Positions 1 through 5,268 are shown, counted from the stretch's first letter. The stretch: 5,268 bases of DNA from Arcobacter sp. (GCA_016744485.1 JADGEG010000138.1:1-5268), one strand, 5' to 3'. Translations and numbers: made by a program. The notes: generated from the sequence alone by a model not told the origin.

Positions 1-565
1 CTTGAGATATTATTTTAAAGTCATTATCTTTTTCATACAAGTTTATATAACATTTATAAGATATTTGTCTAGCTTTTAAAGCTTCAACTGATAGTAAAAT
101 ATCGTTTATACAACCTAATTTTGATGGACAAATTAATATAGTTTTACTATTAAATTCTTTTATTAAATCAATAATAAAAAAGTTTTCAAAAATAGGCACC
201 ATTAAACCACCAGCTCCTTCAATAATAAGAATATCACATAATGATTCTAAATATTGTTTTTTTTCTTTTAAAAATTCAAGGTCAATTATGACATTTTTTT
301 TTGCAATATAAGGAGCAGCTGGAAGATTGAATTGATAAGGAACTACATCATTTATATTTACATTAAAATTAGGATTTAATTTTTTTGCAAGATTTAACAT
401 ACTAGTACCATCACTTGGAGTATTTATCACTCCTGTTTCAAAAGGTTTGAAGTATCCTACTTTTAAACCTTTATTGGTATAATATTTTAAAAGTAATGCA
501 CTTGCATAAGTTTTACCAATATTTGTATTTGTAGCACTTATAAATAAAGTTTTTGTTTGTGACAT
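1..565 (-). CDS. bioD: Dethiobiotin synthetase BioD (3' end truncated by window edge)
   Basis: ATP-dependent dethiobiotin synthetase closes the ureido ring of biotin by carboxylating 7,8-diaminopelargonic acid, the penultimate step of cytoplasmic biotin synthesis. I translated the reverse strand: 188 codons are open from position 565 to the left edge, against a usual family length of about 210-240, so the C-terminus is missing. Visible motifs are the P-loop SATNTNIGKT (residues 10-19, matching GTDTEVGKT in E. coli), GYFKP with the expected catalytic Lys40, the Ser51-Asp52 region, the second nucleotide-binding motif EGAGG (116-120) followed by VP, and KLGCIN (149-154). I chose the ATG at 565 because AAAAGA (572-577) lies 6 bases upstream of it. 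An in-frame ATG two codons earlier (571) directly abuts that element. The gene is divergent from clpS. No functional link to its neighbours is expected; the adjacency may be a lineage trait. The family call is very secure. Confidence 0.95.
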   Translation of the reverse strand, partial: MSQTKTLFISATNTNIGKTYASALLLKYYTNKGLKVGYFKPFETGVINTPSDGTSMLNLAKKLNPNFNVNINDVVPYQFNLPAAPYIAKKNVIIDLEFLKEKKQYLESLCDILIIEGAGGLMVPIFENFFIIDLIKEFNSKTILICPSKLGCINDILLSVEALKARQISYKCYINLYEKDNDFKIISQ

Positions 566-571
566 ATCCAT

Positions 572-577
572 TCTTTT
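572..577 (-). promoter_or_regulatory. Ribosome binding site of bioD, deciding between two ATGs
   Basis: On the minus strand AAAAGA is followed by ATGGATATG. The spacing to the second ATG (565) is 6 bases, which is normal. The first ATG (571) has no spacer at all. This favours the start at 565, although the element is only a weak Shine-Dalgarno match. Confidence 0.45.
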
Positions 578-595
578 GAAGAAAGCATAACAAAT

Positions 596-601
596 ATTAT
601 A
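596..601 (-). promoter_or_regulatory. Predicted -10 element of the bioD promoter
   Basis: The minus strand reads TATAAT here, a perfect sigma-70 -10 hexamer. It would place the transcript start near 589 and give a leader of about 25 bases before the ATG at 565. No clear -35 is visible, which is common in Campylobacterota. TATAAT-like strings occur by chance in DNA this AT-rich, so the support comes mainly from its position. Confidence 0.45.
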
Positions 602-639
602 TTTAGAAGTGTTTAATCTTAATAATATAATTTACTTTT

Positions 640-648
640 TGATATAAT
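640..648 (+). promoter_or_regulatory. Predicted extended -10 promoter for clpS-clpA
   Basis: The sequence TGATATAAT is an extended -10 (TGn plus a perfect TATAAT at 643-648). Transcription would begin near 655, about 20 bases before the clpS start codon. A T-rich stretch (631-640) precedes it and there is no obvious -35 hexamer, matching the known pattern of Campylobacterota housekeeping promoters. A second TATAAT at 626-631 is a weaker alternative. This is the best-supported promoter in the window. Confidence 0.6.
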
Positions 649-665
649 ATGTAAGCTATAAAATT

Positions 666-670
666 AAAGG
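666..670 (+). promoter_or_regulatory. Ribosome binding site of clpS, supporting a GTG start
   Basis: AAAGG lies 6 bases upstream of GTG at 677. No ATG in the clpS frame is available before the conserved core, so this site decides the start. An ATG at 675 overlaps the GTG by one base but is in another frame and reaches TAG after five codons. Confidence 0.65.
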
Positions 671-676
671 TAAGAT

Positions 677-976
677 GTGTCTAATGAATTAGAAATTATA
701 AGTGATGAACAATTAAAATTACAAGAACCAAAAAAATATAAAATATTTTTATTAAATGATGATTATTCAACCATGGATTTTGTAATTAGTATATTGACAA
801 GAATTTTTAAAAAAAGTCAAGAAGAATCAACTCAAATTATGTTAAATATACATAATAATGGAAAAGAAATATGTGGAATATATACATATGAAATTGCATC
901 GACCAAAGTAATACAAGTAAAAACTTTAGCAAAAGAAAAAGGTTTTCCTCTTAAAGCTATAATGGAAGAAGAATGA
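677..976 (+). CDS. clpS: ATP-dependent Clp protease adaptor ClpS (N-recognin)
   Basis: ClpS is the cytoplasmic adaptor that binds N-terminal Leu, Phe, Tyr or Trp and delivers such N-degron proteins to the ClpA N-domain for degradation by ClpAP. The protein has 99 residues (E. coli: 106). It has a short acidic flexible tail (residues 1-18), as expected for the part that engages the ClpA pore, followed by the folded core. Substrate-pocket residues align by eye with E. coli: Asn27-Asp28-Asp29 (N34-D35-D36), Met33 (gatekeeper M40), Val36 (V43), Met55 (M62), His59 (H66) and Leu92 (L99). The motifs YKIFLLNDDY, GKEICGIYT and FPLKA are typical. The start is GTG, backed by AAAGG 6 bases upstream. The stop overlaps the clpA start (ATGA), indicating translational coupling and a fixed adaptor-to-unfoldase ratio. 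The preserved Met gatekeeper predicts classic specificity, excluding Ile and Val. Confidence 0.96.
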   Translation: MSNELEIISDEQLKLQEPKKYKIFLLNDDYSTMDFVISILTRIFKKSQEESTQIMLNIHNNGKEICGIYTYEIASTKVIQVKTLAKEKGFPLKAIMEEE

Positions 977-3174
977 TGATAAGTAAAGAATTAAGAAATG
1001 TATTTACACAAGCAGTAAACTATGCAAAAACTAATAAACATGAATATCTAACAATTGAACATATCTTTTTGATCTTACTTGAAGATGAAGTGATTATTCA
1101 TTTATTATTGGAACTAAAACTTGATTTAACAAAAATACATAAAAATATAAAAGATCATGTGGATAAAAATACTCCAAAAATACCTGAAGATATATTTGAT
1201 GAACCAATAGAAACTATTACTTTAGCTTCTACAATTGAAAATATGCTTGAATATATACAATTTAATGGTAGAAAAGATGCAAATGTTGAAGATATGTTTG
1301 TGGCTATTTTAAAAGATGAAAAATCTTATGCTACATATGTATTAAAATTATATGGTATCCAAAGAGTTGATATTCTTGAAGAGATATCGAATATTGATGA
1401 AGATGAAATAAGCATTAAAAAAACTAAAGACAATAAAGTCTTAGATAAGAATACTCAAGAATTAGTAGCTCTTGCTAAAAAAGGGGAGATTGATCCTTTG
1501 ATTAATAGAAATGTAGAAATTAGTCGTTTAATTGAAGTATTAGGAAGAAGAAAAAAGAATAATCCTATTCTTGTAGGTGAAGCAGGTGTTGGAAAAACTG
1601 CAATTGCAGAGGGTTTGGCTTTAGAAATTGCAAATGAAAAAGTTCCTAAGTTTTTAATAGATGCTAAAATATTTTCTTTAGATATGGGTTCTTTATTAGC
1701 AGGTACAAAATACAGAGGAGATTTTGAAAAGAAATTAAAATCACTTTTAGAAGAGGTAATGAAAATACCTAATTCAATTTTATTTATAGATGAAATTCAT
1801 ACAATAGTTGGAGCTGGAAGTGTAGGTGGTTCAGCTATGGATGCTTCAAATATATTAAAACCTTTATTATCAAAAGGTAAACTAAAGTGTATAGGATCAA
1901 CAACGTTTGCAGAATATAAAAATAACTTTTTAAAAGATAAAGCATTAAGTAGAAGATTTGCTAAAATAGATATTCATGAACCAAGTATAAAAGATACTAT
2001 TTGTATTTTAGAGGGTTTAAAATCTAAATATGAAGAGTTCCATAATGTTAAATATTCACCAAATGCTTTAAAAATAGCAGTGCATCTTAGTAAAAAGTAT
2101 TTAGTTGATAGATTTTTACCAGATAGTGCTATTGATGTTATTGATGAAGTTGGATCTTCTAAAAAAATACAATATTCTAATACAAATAAAAAAAATATTT
2201 CTATTATTCAAAAAGATATAGAAAATACAATTTCTAAAATAGCACATATTCCTTCAAAAATTTCAACAAAATCTGATATAACTTTAATAAAAAACTTAGA
2301 ATCAAATATGAAAAAAAGAGTATTTGGACAAAATAATGCTATTTTTAACCTTGTGCAAGCAATCAAGTTAAATAAAGCAGGTTTAACTCTTGATAAAAAA
2401 CCAATTGCTAGTTTTTTATTTACAGGACCCACAGGTGTTGGTAAAACAGAAGTAGCTTTAGAACTATCTAATTTATTAGGTATTCATTTTGAACGATTTG
2501 ATATGAGTGAATATATGGAAGCTCATACGGTATCTAAACTAATAGGAGCACCTGCTGGTTATGTTGGTTTTGAAAATGGTGGCTTATTAACTGAATCAAT
2601 TAAAAAACATCCTCATTGTGTACTTTTATTAGATGAAATAGAAAAAGCACATCCTGATTTGATGTCTGTATTACTTCAAGTTATGGATAATGCACAATTA
2701 ACCGATAATAGTGGGGCTAAGGCAGACTTTCAAAATGTAGTTTTGATTATGACTTCAAATTTAGGTTCAATTGAAGCTGGTGTTATGGGCTTTGCAAAAG
2801 ATGATTCACTAAATGAAAACAAAGCTATAAAGAAATTTTTCGCTCCTGAATTTAGAAATAGGCTTGATAGTATTGTGAATTTTGAAGCATTAAGTACAAA
2901 TATTGTTATTAAAGTAGTTGAAAAGTTTATTTCTACTTTAGAGAAACAATTAAGTGATAAAAAAATATCTATTGAAGTATCAATGAAAGCTAAAAAACAG
3001 TTAGCACTTTTAGGATATAACAAAGATATGGGTGCAAGACCACTAAATAGAATAATTACTAAAAAAATTAAAAATACTCTAAGTGATGAAATACTTTTTG
3101 GTAAATTAAAAAAAGGCGGAAGTGTTAAAATAGATTTTGTAAAAAATGAATTTAAATTCATATATAAGATATAA
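973..3174 (+). CDS. clpA: ATP-dependent Clp protease ATP-binding subunit ClpA
   Basis: ClpA is a hexameric double-ring AAA+ unfoldase that threads substrates, including those brought by ClpS, into ClpP. The protein has 733 residues (E. coli: 758). In order: an N-domain with two Clp_N repeats (about 1-140), where ClpS docks; AAA-1 with Walker A GEAGVGKT (202-209), pore loop KYRG (246-249), Walker B Asp273-Glu274 and SRRF with arginine-finger residues (327-329); AAA-2 with Walker A GPTGVGKT (485-492), pore loop GYVG (529-532), Walker B Asp554-Glu555, sensor TSN (594-596), RNRLD (628-632) and sensor-2 GARPL (687-691). The tripeptide Met-Gly-Phe (605-607) sits where E. coli ClpA has the IGL ClpP-docking loop. 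The long ClpB-type coiled-coil middle domain is absent, which separates it from ClpB and ClpC. The start ATG overlaps the clpS stop; ATG at 976 is an alternative second codon. GGAAG at 964-968 is the likely ribosome binding site. All catalytic motifs are intact. Confidence 0.97.
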   Translation: MMISKELRNVFTQAVNYAKTNKHEYLTIEHIFLILLEDEVIIHLLLELKLDLTKIHKNIKDHVDKNTPKIPEDIFDEPIETITLASTIENMLEYIQFNGRKDANVEDMFVAILKDEKSYATYVLKLYGIQRVDILEEISNIDEDEISIKKTKDNKVLDKNTQELVALAKKGEIDPLINRNVEISRLIEVLGRRKKNNPILVGEAGVGKTAIAEGLALEIANEKVPKFLIDAKIFSLDMGSLLAGTKYRGDFEKKLKSLLEEVMKIPNSILFIDEIHTIVGAGSVGGSAMDASNILKPLLSKGKLKCIGSTTFAEYKNNFLKDKALSRRFAKIDIHEPSIKDTICILEGLKSKYEEFHNVKYSPNALKIAVHLSKKYLVDRFLPDSAIDVIDEVGSSKKIQYSNTNKKNISIIQKDIENTISKIAHIPSKISTKSDITLIKNLESNMKKRVFGQNNAIFNLVQAIKLNKAGLTLDKKPIASFLFTGPTGVGKTEVALELSNLLGIHFERFDMSEYMEAHTVSKLIGAPAGYVGFENGGLLTESIKKHPHCVLLLDEIEKAHPDLMSVLLQVMDNAQLTDNSGAKADFQNVVLIMTSNLGSIEAGVMGFAKDDSLNENKAIKKFFAPEFRNRLDSIVNFEALSTNIVIKVVEKFISTLEKQLSDKKISIEVSMKAKKQLALLGYNKDMGARPLNRIITKKIKNTLSDEILFGKLKKGGSVKIDFVKNEFKFIYKI

Positions 3175-3232
3175 AATACAATTAATTCACAATTTTATAT
3201 TAAATTATAAAAAACAAAAATATACATAAAAA

Positions 3233-3238
3233 AAGGAG
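3233..3238 (+). promoter_or_regulatory. Strong Shine-Dalgarno of the cytochrome lipoprotein gene
   Basis: AAGGAG lies 5 bases before the ATG at 3244, within an A-rich unstructured leader. It is the best ribosome binding site in the window and contrasts with the apparently absent sites of aat and the araC-type gene further down. It implies efficient, independent initiation after the 69-base gap behind clpA. Confidence 0.8.
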
Positions 3239-3243
3239 AAAAT

Positions 3244-3882
3244 ATGAAATATTTTATATCAAGTTTAGTTTTTATAACTTTGATTTTAACAGGATGTGGT
3301 GAAGAAAAACAAAAAGTAGAAGAAGTAAAAGTAAAAGAAGAAATAAAACATACAGAATCTAAAAAAGAAAAAGATAATATACAAAAAATGGCTGTTGAAG
3401 TAAGTAATAGTTCAAAACAAATTATGACAACAATTTCAAGTGCAAGCAAGGAAGTTGTAGCTGAGGTTTCAAAAACTAGTAAAGAAATAGGAAAATTAAG
3501 TGAAGATATAGTATCAAAAACTAGAAAATCTTTAAATGAACAAACAAATACAGTTATGAAAAAAGCTTCAAATGTTAGTGGTGAAATAAAAAGTAAGATT
3601 AACAATATAATAAATGCAAAACAAATAAAAGAAGAAAAAATCTTAAAAGCTCAATTATTATATAAAACATGTATTTCTTGTCATGGACAAAATGGAGAAA
3701 AAAAAGCAATTGGAAAATCTAATGTAATAAAAGGTTTGAAAAAAGAAGTTGTTTTACATGCTTTAAAAGGGTATAAAAATGGAACTTATGGTGGAGTCAT
3801 GAAAGGTATTATGACAGCACAAGTTAGTAATAAATCTAATGAAGAGTTAGAACTATTATCTGATTATATTTCCAAATTTTAA
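3244..3882 (+). CDS. Lipoprotein with helical linker and C-terminal cytochrome c domain
   Basis: This is a predicted envelope-anchored monoheme electron carrier of 212 residues. A lipoprotein signal with lipobox LTGC makes Cys18 the lipidated residue; +2 is Gly, so nothing suggests inner-membrane retention by the E. coli rule. Next come a highly charged Lys/Glu segment (20-48) and a Ser/Lys-rich predicted helical region (about 49-135) with an 11-residue repeat. The C-terminal domain has the heme c motif CISCH (Cys143, Cys146, His147). Met190 is the likely distal ligand, with Met186 a nearby alternative, ahead of the C-terminal helix NEELELLSDYI. The ending resembles small cytochrome c553 domains of Campylobacterota. 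Redox partners cannot be read from the sequence. The start is supported by AAGGAG 5 bases upstream. It lies between clpA and aat, but a periplasmic cytochrome has no known part in the cytoplasmic N-degron pathway. The heme and lipoprotein calls are firm; the physiological role is unknown. Confidence 0.88.
   Translation: MKYFISSLVFITLILTGCGEEKQKVEEVKVKEEIKHTESKKEKDNIQKMAVEVSNSSKQIMTTISSASKEVVAEVSKTSKEIGKLSEDIVSKTRKSLNEQTNTVMKKASNVSGEIKSKINNIINAKQIKEEKILKAQLLYKTCISCHGQNGEKKAIGKSNVIKGLKKEVVLHALKGYKNGTYGGVMKGIMTAQVSNKSNEELELLSDYISKF
3400..3498 (+). repeat. Protein-level 11-residue repeat in the lipoprotein linker
   Basis: Residues 53-85 of the cytochrome lipoprotein form three consecutive 11-residue units. 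Each starts with a hydrophobic residue plus Ser and carries Ser-Lys-(Gln/Glu)-hydrophobic at unit positions 5-8: VSNSSKQI (53-60), ISSASKEV (64-71) and VSKTSKEI (75-82). A degenerate fourth unit follows with the register slipped by one (Ser91-Lys92). The DNA of the units has diverged, so the periodicity is kept as protein. Hendecad spacing fits a long amphipathic or right-handed coiled-coil helix. Confidence 0.65.
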
Positions 3883-3885
3883 GAT

Positions 3886-3893
3886 AAAGGGAA
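3886..3893 (+). promoter_or_regulatory. Ribosome binding site of the PLDc_N protein gene
   Basis: AAAGGGAA ends 7 bases before the ATG at 3901, in the 18-base gap after the cytochrome stop codon. It supports the start chosen for this short gene and shows that the two genes are co-transcribed but initiated separately. Confidence 0.55.
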
Positions 3894-3900
3894 TGCAAAA

Positions 3901-4098
3901 ATGGAAGAAATATTGATATTATTAATATTTGGTTTGTTCACTTTTGTTATATGGATATGGGCATTAATAGACATATTAAAAAGTGAATTTACAAGTACAA
4001 ATAAAATTATATGGTTACTTGTAGTATTTTTTTTATCTCTTTTAGGAGTATTATTATACTACTTCATAGGAAGAAAACAAAAAATTTCAAATGATTAA
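3901..4098 (+). CDS. Small two-helix membrane protein, PLDc_N type
   Basis: The protein has 65 residues and two predicted transmembrane helices (about 4-26 and 37-57) joined by a short polar loop, ending in a basic tail (GRKQK). The pattern WIWALIDILKSEF, then NKIIWLL, then LGVLLYYFIGRK closely matches the PLDc_N domain, known as the membrane-anchoring N-terminus of cardiolipin synthases and also as free-standing short proteins. Here it stands alone: no phospholipase D HKD motif follows, since the stop codon comes directly after the tail and the next gene is aat. No catalytic residues are visible, so an enzymatic role is unlikely. It lies 18 bases after the cytochrome lipoprotein and is probably co-transcribed with it. 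The family assignment is from pattern recognition and reasonably firm; the function is unknown. Confidence 0.8.
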   Translation: MEEILILLIFGLFTFVIWIWALIDILKSEFTSTNKIIWLLVVFFLSLLGVLLYYFIGRKQKISND

Positions 4099-4152
4099 TT
4101 TTAAATAAATAATAAGTATGAATGTTAAAATATTTTATTTTATAATTAGTAT

Positions 4153-4169
4153 TTGACTTAAAATATGAA
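4153..4169 (+). promoter_or_regulatory. Shared start-region sequence at aat
   Basis: TTGACTTAAAATATGAA spans the aat start codon (ATG at 4165). It differs by one base from the sequence at 4842-4858 over the start of the next gene. No purine-rich Shine-Dalgarno lies in the usual window; the bases before the ATG are only A and T. It may act as an unstructured AT-rich initiation region or as a binding site. The TTGACT part also resembles a -35 hexamer, but nothing suitable follows at -10. Confidence 0.4.
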
Positions 4170-4833
4170 CATATACTCACTGGATAAATATTCATATTCA
4201 TTTCCAAATCCATATTTTGCAAATGATGAGGGTTTATTAGCATATGGAGGTGATTTATCTCCTACTAGATTAATAAGTGCTTATTCAAAAGGTATATTTC
4301 CTTGGTATAATGAAAGTGATCCTATTTTATGGTGGAGTCCAAATCCTAGATTAATTTTAGAATTAGATCAATTTAAAATCTCAAAATCTTTACAAAAAAC
4401 AATTAATAAAAATATATTTGAAATTAAATTTAATCAAAATTTTACTGAAGTAATCAAACAGTGTTCAAAAATTAAAAGAGTTGGACAAGATGGAACATGG
4501 ATAATTCATGATGTTATTGAGGCATATATTAAACTTTTTGATATGGGTTTTGCTAATTCCTTTGAAGCATATTTTAATAAAAAATTAGTTGCAGGAGGAT
4601 ATGGTGTAAATATTGGAAATATTTTTTGTGGTGAATCAATGTTTTCAAAGAAAACAGATGCTTCAAAAGTTGCCTTATATTATTTAGTTAAAAGATTAAA
4701 GAAAAATGGCTTTAAACTAATAGATTGTCAAGTTTCATCTAAGCACTTATTATCATTAGGTGCAAAAGAGATTTCACGAACAAGATTTTTGCAATTAGTT
4801 CAAAATTCTTTAGTAAATCTTAAAAATTTTTGA
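4165..4833 (+). CDS. aat: Leucyl/phenylalanyl-tRNA--protein transferase Aat
   Basis: Aat transfers Leu or Phe from aminoacyl-tRNA to proteins with N-terminal Lys or Arg, creating the primary destabilising residues that ClpS recognises; it acts in the cytoplasm. The protein has 222 residues (E. coli: 234). Hallmarks are FPNPYFA then GLLAYGGDLSP near the N-terminus, GIFPWYNESDPILWWSPNPR, GTWI, and FCGESMFS with Glu157 and Met159. LIDCQ carries Asp187 and Gln189, matching the E. coli Asp186/Gln188 pair implicated in peptide-bond formation, followed by HLLSLGAKEISR. The C-terminus is slightly shorter than in E. coli but the family core looks complete. No Shine-Dalgarno is visible before the ATG, yet conserved similarity begins within about 15 residues and no better in-frame start exists. 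It lies 66 bases after the PLDc_N gene. Its presence close to clpS-clpA groups the tagging and recognition steps of one pathway. Confidence 0.97.
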   Translation: MNIYSLDKYSYSFPNPYFANDEGLLAYGGDLSPTRLISAYSKGIFPWYNESDPILWWSPNPRLILELDQFKISKSLQKTINKNIFEIKFNQNFTEVIKQCSKIKRVGQDGTWIIHDVIEAYIKLFDMGFANSFEAYFNKKLVAGGYGVNIGNIFCGESMFSKKTDASKVALYYLVKRLKKNGFKLIDCQVSSKHLLSLGAKEISRTRFLQLVQNSLVNLKNF

Positions 4834-4852
4834 TTTAAAAGTTGATTTAAAA
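4830..4852 (+). repeat. Tandem 11-base direct repeat between aat and the araC-type gene
   Basis: TTGATTTAAAA occurs twice without mismatch (4830-4840 and 4842-4852) with a 12-base period. The first copy includes the aat stop codon and the second leads into the start of the next gene. A one-mismatch third copy lies before aat (4153-4163). It could be an operator, for example for the regulator encoded just downstream, or a coincidence of low-complexity DNA. The period is near, but not exactly, one helical turn. Confidence 0.45.
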
Positions 4853-4853
4853 T

Positions 4854-5268
4854 ATGAATAATACATTTACAAAGATATTTACACATAAGGCTTTACCATA
4901 TTTAGAACTACGATATTCAAACTCTAATGCACATTATAAAAAACATTTTCATGATACTTTTTCTTTAGGTCTTAATAAAGAAGGTCTTAGTATTTATACA
5001 AATGAAAACAAAAAATATACTTTGGATAAAAACATGTTAAGTATTATAAATCCAAATGTAGTTCATTCTTGTAATTCTTGTACGAAAAAATTGAATGTTT
5101 TTTATATGATGTATTTAGATAAAACTTGGTGTGCTGGTATACAAAAACTAATAAATCCTAAAATTGATGAATTTATTAATATACCAAGTGATTTATTAGA
5201 AGATGAGAAAATGTATAATAATTATTTAAATCTTTGTGAAATACTTTTTTCATCTGCTTTATTTTGTG
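4854..5268 (+). CDS. AraC-family transcriptional regulator, N-terminal part (truncated by window edge)
   Basis: An open frame from ATG at 4854 runs 138 codons to the right edge without a stop. The translation matches the cupin-like ligand-binding N-terminal domain of AraC-family regulators: HYKKHFHDTFSLGLNKEG (about residues 27-44), a glycine turn and short strands, then INPNVVHSC (about 65-73), and FYMMYLD followed by TWC. The His-x-His pair and the asparagine-proline plus histidine segment are typical of this sensing domain. The DNA-binding double helix-turn-helix expected at about residues 170-270 lies beyond the window, so the family call rests on the sensor half. The ligand and target genes cannot be inferred. 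It starts 20 bases after aat on the same strand, suggesting co-transcription. No Shine-Dalgarno is visible; the start region repeats the one at aat. Confidence 0.82.
   Translation, partial: MNNTFTKIFTHKALPYLELRYSNSNAHYKKHFHDTFSLGLNKEGLSIYTNENKKYTLDKNMLSIINPNVVHSCNSCTKKLNVFYMMYLDKTWCAGIQKLINPKIDEFINIPSDLLEDEKMYNNYLNLCEILFSSALFC

Noticed and set aside
2208..2432. Minus-strand open frame of 74 codons inside clpA
   Set aside because: It is fully antisense to conserved clpA sequence, including AAA-2 Walker A, and its product is a hydrophobic mirror with no recognisable domain or ribosome binding site.
2730..3161. Minus-strand open frame of 143 codons inside the clpA 3' end
   Set aside because: It is antisense to the AAA-2 small domain. 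The Phe/Leu/Ser-rich composition is what reversed Lys/Glu/Asn codons give in AT-rich DNA.
3193..3212. Possible terminator hairpin after clpA (TTTTATA and TATAAAA arms, six-base loop)
   Set aside because: The stem is only A-T pairs and is followed by an A-rich, not T-rich, tract on the plus strand, so it should not terminate transcription. It also arises easily by chance here.
3195..3605. Minus-strand open frame of 136 codons opposite the cytochrome lipoprotein
   Set aside because: It looks like a membrane protein only because it is the complement of a Lys/Glu/Ser-rich linker. The plus-strand gene has a lipobox, a strong Shine-Dalgarno and a heme motif.
3244..3882. Apolipoprotein, LEA or phasin-like identity for the helical linker
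   Set aside because: The 11-residue period is suggestive, but the lipobox and CISCH heme motif define the protein better, and similar periods arise in many unrelated amphipathic helices.
4099..4164. Possible promoter or terminator in the gap before aat
   Set aside because: The gap is almost pure A/T with many TATA-like strings, and neither a credible -35/-10 pair nor a G-C stem with a T-tract stands out. A promoter cannot be excluded.

Overview
This is a very AT-rich window with strong A/T codon bias (AGA for Arg, TTA for Leu, many AAA/AAT codons). Family resemblance and gene content suggest a member of the Campylobacterota, most likely an Arcobacter-type organism. That assignment is an inference from composition, the ClpA/ClpS/Aat sequences and the c-type cytochrome; no rRNA or other marker gene is present.

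Layout. On the minus strand, positions 1-565 hold bioD (dethiobiotin synthetase), whose 3' end runs off the left edge. A short divergent intergenic region (566-676) carries back-to-back promoter-like -10 elements. On the plus strand follow: clpS (677-976, GTG start), clpA (973-3174, four-base ATGA overlap with clpS), a lipoprotein with a long helical linker and a C-terminal cytochrome c domain (3244-3882), a 65-residue two-helix membrane protein of the PLDc_N type (3901-4098), aat (4165-4833), and an AraC-family regulator (4854 to the right edge, truncated before its DNA-binding domain). All plus-strand genes are closely spaced, with gaps from -4 to 69 bases, and I see no convincing terminator between them, so one transcript or a few overlapping ones is plausible. 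No gene-free stretch exceeds 300 bases.

How the genes work together. Aat attaches Leu or Phe to proteins with N-terminal Lys or Arg. ClpS recognises N-terminal Leu, Phe, Tyr and Trp and hands such proteins to ClpA, which unfolds them into the ClpP protease (clpP is not in this window). The tagging enzyme, the recognin and the unfoldase of the bacterial N-degron pathway are therefore encoded together here. Two envelope genes lie between clpA and aat: the cytochrome lipoprotein and the PLDc_N protein. Their presence is the least explained part of the window. The lipoprotein linker has a visible 11-residue periodicity. The starts of aat and the araC-type gene have no Shine-Dalgarno sequence but share an almost identical 17-base sequence across the start codon.

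I found no CRISPR array, insertion sequence, tRNA or rRNA gene, or clear signs of horizontal transfer. Most of the window is conserved housekeeping content in an interesting arrangement, not an evidently new system.
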